From assembly GCA_951813285.1 (NCBI GenBank), contig OX638355.1, forward strand, positions 2,809,136-2,873,135: a stretch of 64,000 nt of DNA, given 5' to 3'. Below are positions 62,470 to 64,000 of this stretch, in pieces. The position numbers were made by a program, and so were the translations under genes. Origin of the DNA: Terriglobia bacterium. GTDB taxonomy: Bacteria > Acidobacteriota > Terriglobia > Versatilivoradales > Versatilivoraceae. The notes beneath the pieces are model-generated. The model had not been told where the DNA came from. It worked only from the letters and a program-made list of their open reading frames with translations, and made no database searches. Position 1 is the first letter of the stretch. Each line of letters starts with the position of its first letter.

Positions 62470-62620
62470 GCCGTGATCTTAGTACAGCCGCCGGTCTCTT
62501 TCCATCGCTTTCGGATCAGCGCCGGGAGGCGCCCTGAATGAAGATGAACCACGAATGAAGACGAATTAACACAAAGACCGATGGACCTCCTTTACTGCGA
62601 CGGCGTCATAGGAGAATGCC
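62470..62620 (+). other. Intergenic spacer
   Basis: Short, with a purine-rich run ACCACGAATGAAGACGAATT that is similar in style to repeat A. No gene was seen. Confidence 0.35.
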
Positions 62621-62776
62621 CACCCGGGAGCGCGGGCGTCCCGCCCGCAACCTTATTGGTGCAAACAGCCTGCGATGCAGGGCCACTTCCTCGCACAGTG
62701 CACCAAACCGGCCATTTTTGGGATCGTTACAATGGTGCCAAGTCGTGTGCGGGCGGGACGCCCGCGCTCCCGGGTG
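62621..62776 (-). repeat. Dispersed palindromic-ended repeat B, copy 2 (inverted)
   Basis: The reverse-complement partner of 23830-23985. Ends are CACCCGGGAGCGCGGGCGTC and the matching complement; GGTGCCAAGTCGTGTGC corresponds to GCATAGGACTTGGCACC in copy 1. Confidence 0.8.
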
Positions 62777-62899
62777 GGTCGTCCCGATGGTGCGGTGCAG
62801 CGTATCCGGGGGGCGACTTCTCTGAAAGCCGACCGGCGCCCTCTGGGAAACTCCCGTTTGCCCGCGAGCCCTGCCCCCGCCCTGCCGGGCGGATCATTC

Positions 62900-63038
62900 G
62901 AGAGTGAAACGATCAAAAATCGACCATCCCTTCGCGACCTTGGTACCCCGTTGCAATTCACCTCAGCGCCTTAGTGGCCCTTCGTCGTTCTTCGTGCCCC
63001 TTCGTGGATAACTCTTTTGTCTTTTTTCTTTTGTTTCC
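62900..63038 (-). repeat. Dispersed intergenic repeat A, copy 2 (inverted)
   Basis: GAGAGTGAAACGATCAAAAA to CTTTTGTTTCC. Reverse-complemented it aligns with 23276-23419 over its whole length. Confidence 0.8.
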
Positions 63039-63101
63039 GACAAGCTGCTCTCGCGGAACAGGGTTGGACTTTTGGGTCGGGTTGGAGACAATAGGGGTCC
63101 C

Positions 63102-63530
63102 ATGATCCAATCCGGATTCCTGCTCCTGTTGCTGACGGTGGCCTTGGCAGGCTGCGCCTCGGACCCGGACCTCCCGGCCTCACCCGATGACCGGATGGCG
63201 GCCTTGAAGCAGCGGGTCCAGAAACTTTACCAGCAGGCCCGGGAGTCGGGACAGCAGGTCCCCAAGGATGCCCTGGAGTGGGCACAACAGGACCTGAGCC
63301 GCGTGGGCGACTGGGAGTACAAGATTGTGGACCTGCCGCGGGAAGACACCGAATCCCGCCAGGCCCGGCTCAATGAACTGGGATCCGAGCGCTGGGAAGC
63401 ATTCTGGATGGAGCCTGCCGGGAACGGTATCCGGGTCTACCTGAAGCGCCGGTCCAAGAGCTGGCTGGAGAAGATCCCCCTTTCGGAGTTGCGGCGCCTG
63501 TGGCCGTCCGGGGCCGGGGGTGCGGAATAG
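63102..63530 (+). CDS. Small lipoprotein of unknown function
   Basis: A 142-aa protein. The signal peptide SGFLLLLLTVALAGC ends in a lipobox (LAGC), giving a lipidated Cys near residue 18. The mature part has a basic, helical region (AALKQRVQKLYQQARESGQQ) and an IVDLPREDTESRQARLNELG, SERWEAFWMEPAG pattern resembling the common 'ELGxEGWE' (DUF4177-like) motif. The ATG at 63102 follows a weak AGGGG. The frame upstream would add an uncleaved extension and was rejected. Confidence 0.72.
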   Translation: MIQSGFLLLLLTVALAGCASDPDLPASPDDRMAALKQRVQKLYQQARESGQQVPKDALEWAQQDLSRVGDWEYKIVDLPREDTESRQARLNELGSERWEAFWMEPAGNGIRVYLKRRSKSWLEKIPLSELRRLWPSGAGGAE

Positions 63531-63652
63531 TTGAAGGCCGTTCCGCTGACGAGGGATTTCCGGGGGCGGGGAAAAACGCGGGAGGCGCCCCGGAGGGCGC
63601 GCCGGGCAGCCGGTTCCCGCGGGACGACGAGCGTTTTCGAGGAGATTCCGCA

Positions 63653-64000
63653 ATGGCAAGATTCTGGTTCGGGATGGGCTGCCTGATGGTCGGTCTGGCG
63701 GTTGCCGCCGGCGCATTTGGCGCCCACGGCCTCAAACAGCGCCTTTCCGCCGATCTGTTGGCGGTCTTTGAGACCGGAGTCCGCTACCAGATCCTCCATG
63801 GGCTGGGGTTGGTGGCGCTGGCCCTGGCCATGGACCGGTGGGGCGGCGCCGTCTTTCAGTGGGCCGGCTGGCTCTGGTTGGCAGGAATCCTTCTCTTTTC
63901 CGGAAGTCTTTACGCGCTAAGCCTCACCGGAGTTCGAAGCCTGGGAGCTGTCACTCCCCTGGGGGGCCTGTGCTTTCTGCTGGGTTGGGGATTGCTGGTC
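63653..64000 (+). CDS. DUF423 family membrane protein (3' end outside window)
   Basis: The first 116 codons of a small membrane protein. WFGMGCLMVGLAVAAGAFGA, HGLKQRLSADLLAVFETGVR, YQILHGLGLVALALAM and FSGSLYALSLTG are the DUF423 (YgdD) signature elements, with four predicted transmembrane helices in a full-length protein of about 125 aa. GAGGAG precedes the ATG by 8 bases. The function of DUF423 is not known. Confidence 0.88.
   Translation, partial: MARFWFGMGCLMVGLAVAAGAFGAHGLKQRLSADLLAVFETGVRYQILHGLGLVALALAMDRWGGAVFQWAGWLWLAGILLFSGSLYALSLTGVRSLGAVTPLGGLCFLLGWGLLV

Noticed and set aside
1-64000. CRISPR array, complete CBASS, retron or restriction locus
   Set aside because: No regularly spaced short repeats, cyclase, cas genes, reverse transcriptase or intact methyltransferase/endonuclease pair were found.

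Overview
The window is a GC-rich chromosomal segment from a Gram-negative bacterium. It has LpxD (lipid A synthesis), an ArnT-like lipid-linked glycosyltransferase, a lipoprotein and CsgG-like secretion proteins. The mix of SpoIVB-type S55 peptidase, prohibitin, beta-propeller and sialidase proteins and an esterase-like large secreted protein fits Acidobacteriota best. That is an inference from gene content; no rRNA or tRNA is present to test it.

Region 1 (1-28.3 kb) is ordinary, densely packed core chromosome: the C-terminus of ribosomal protein S1, an M19 dipeptidase, a methyltransferase, a small zincin, lpxD divergent from mutY, trxA, a GT39-like membrane glycosyltransferase, two lone antitoxin-like ORFs, mobA, an S55 peptidase followed by a beta-propeller protein, trmL, a histone-deacetylase-family amidohydrolase, the tRNA thiolation pair mnmA/iscS, a malate/lactate dehydrogenase, a prohibitin, a fused trehalose-6-P synthase/phosphatase, an epimerase, a class IV aminotransferase, a PQQ-type propeller and Hsp20 with a clear promoter and terminator.

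Region 2 (28.3-52.7 kb) is a degraded accessory island. It contains gene fragments (LRR, FGE-sulfatase, radical SAM, PAPS-reductase-like, two DNA methyltransferase pieces, integrase, DnaC-like loader, SSB, IS3, TnpB). It also has two insertion sequences (IS1634-type, truncated; IS4-type, intact with terminal repeats and a 9-bp target duplication) and two tandem CsgG-like genes. A five-copy dispersed regulatory-looking element is linked to a duplicated HTH gene, and there is a one-polypeptide histidine kinase/response regulator/winged-helix fusion. The centrepiece is a minus-strand block: Sel1-like protein, secreted protein, a 1219-aa PKD/FGE-sulfatase protein whose C-terminus looks like the variable region of a diversity-generating retroelement (DGR), and an HRDC-domain DGR accessory gene. 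The HRDC gene is cut off and joined to a truncated DNA methyltransferase, exactly where template repeat and reverse transcriptase would be expected, so the DGR appears decapitated.

Region 3 (52.7-64 kb) returns to core-like metabolic genes: M24 peptidase, threonine aldolase, a BNR sialidase, a TPR/zincin protein, a DUF4432 protein, a large secreted alpha/beta-hydrolase-domain protein, a small lipoprotein and the start of a DUF423 membrane protein. Two different intergenic repeats occur as a mirror-image pair at 23.3-24.0 kb and 62.6-63.0 kb, bracketing about 39 kb.
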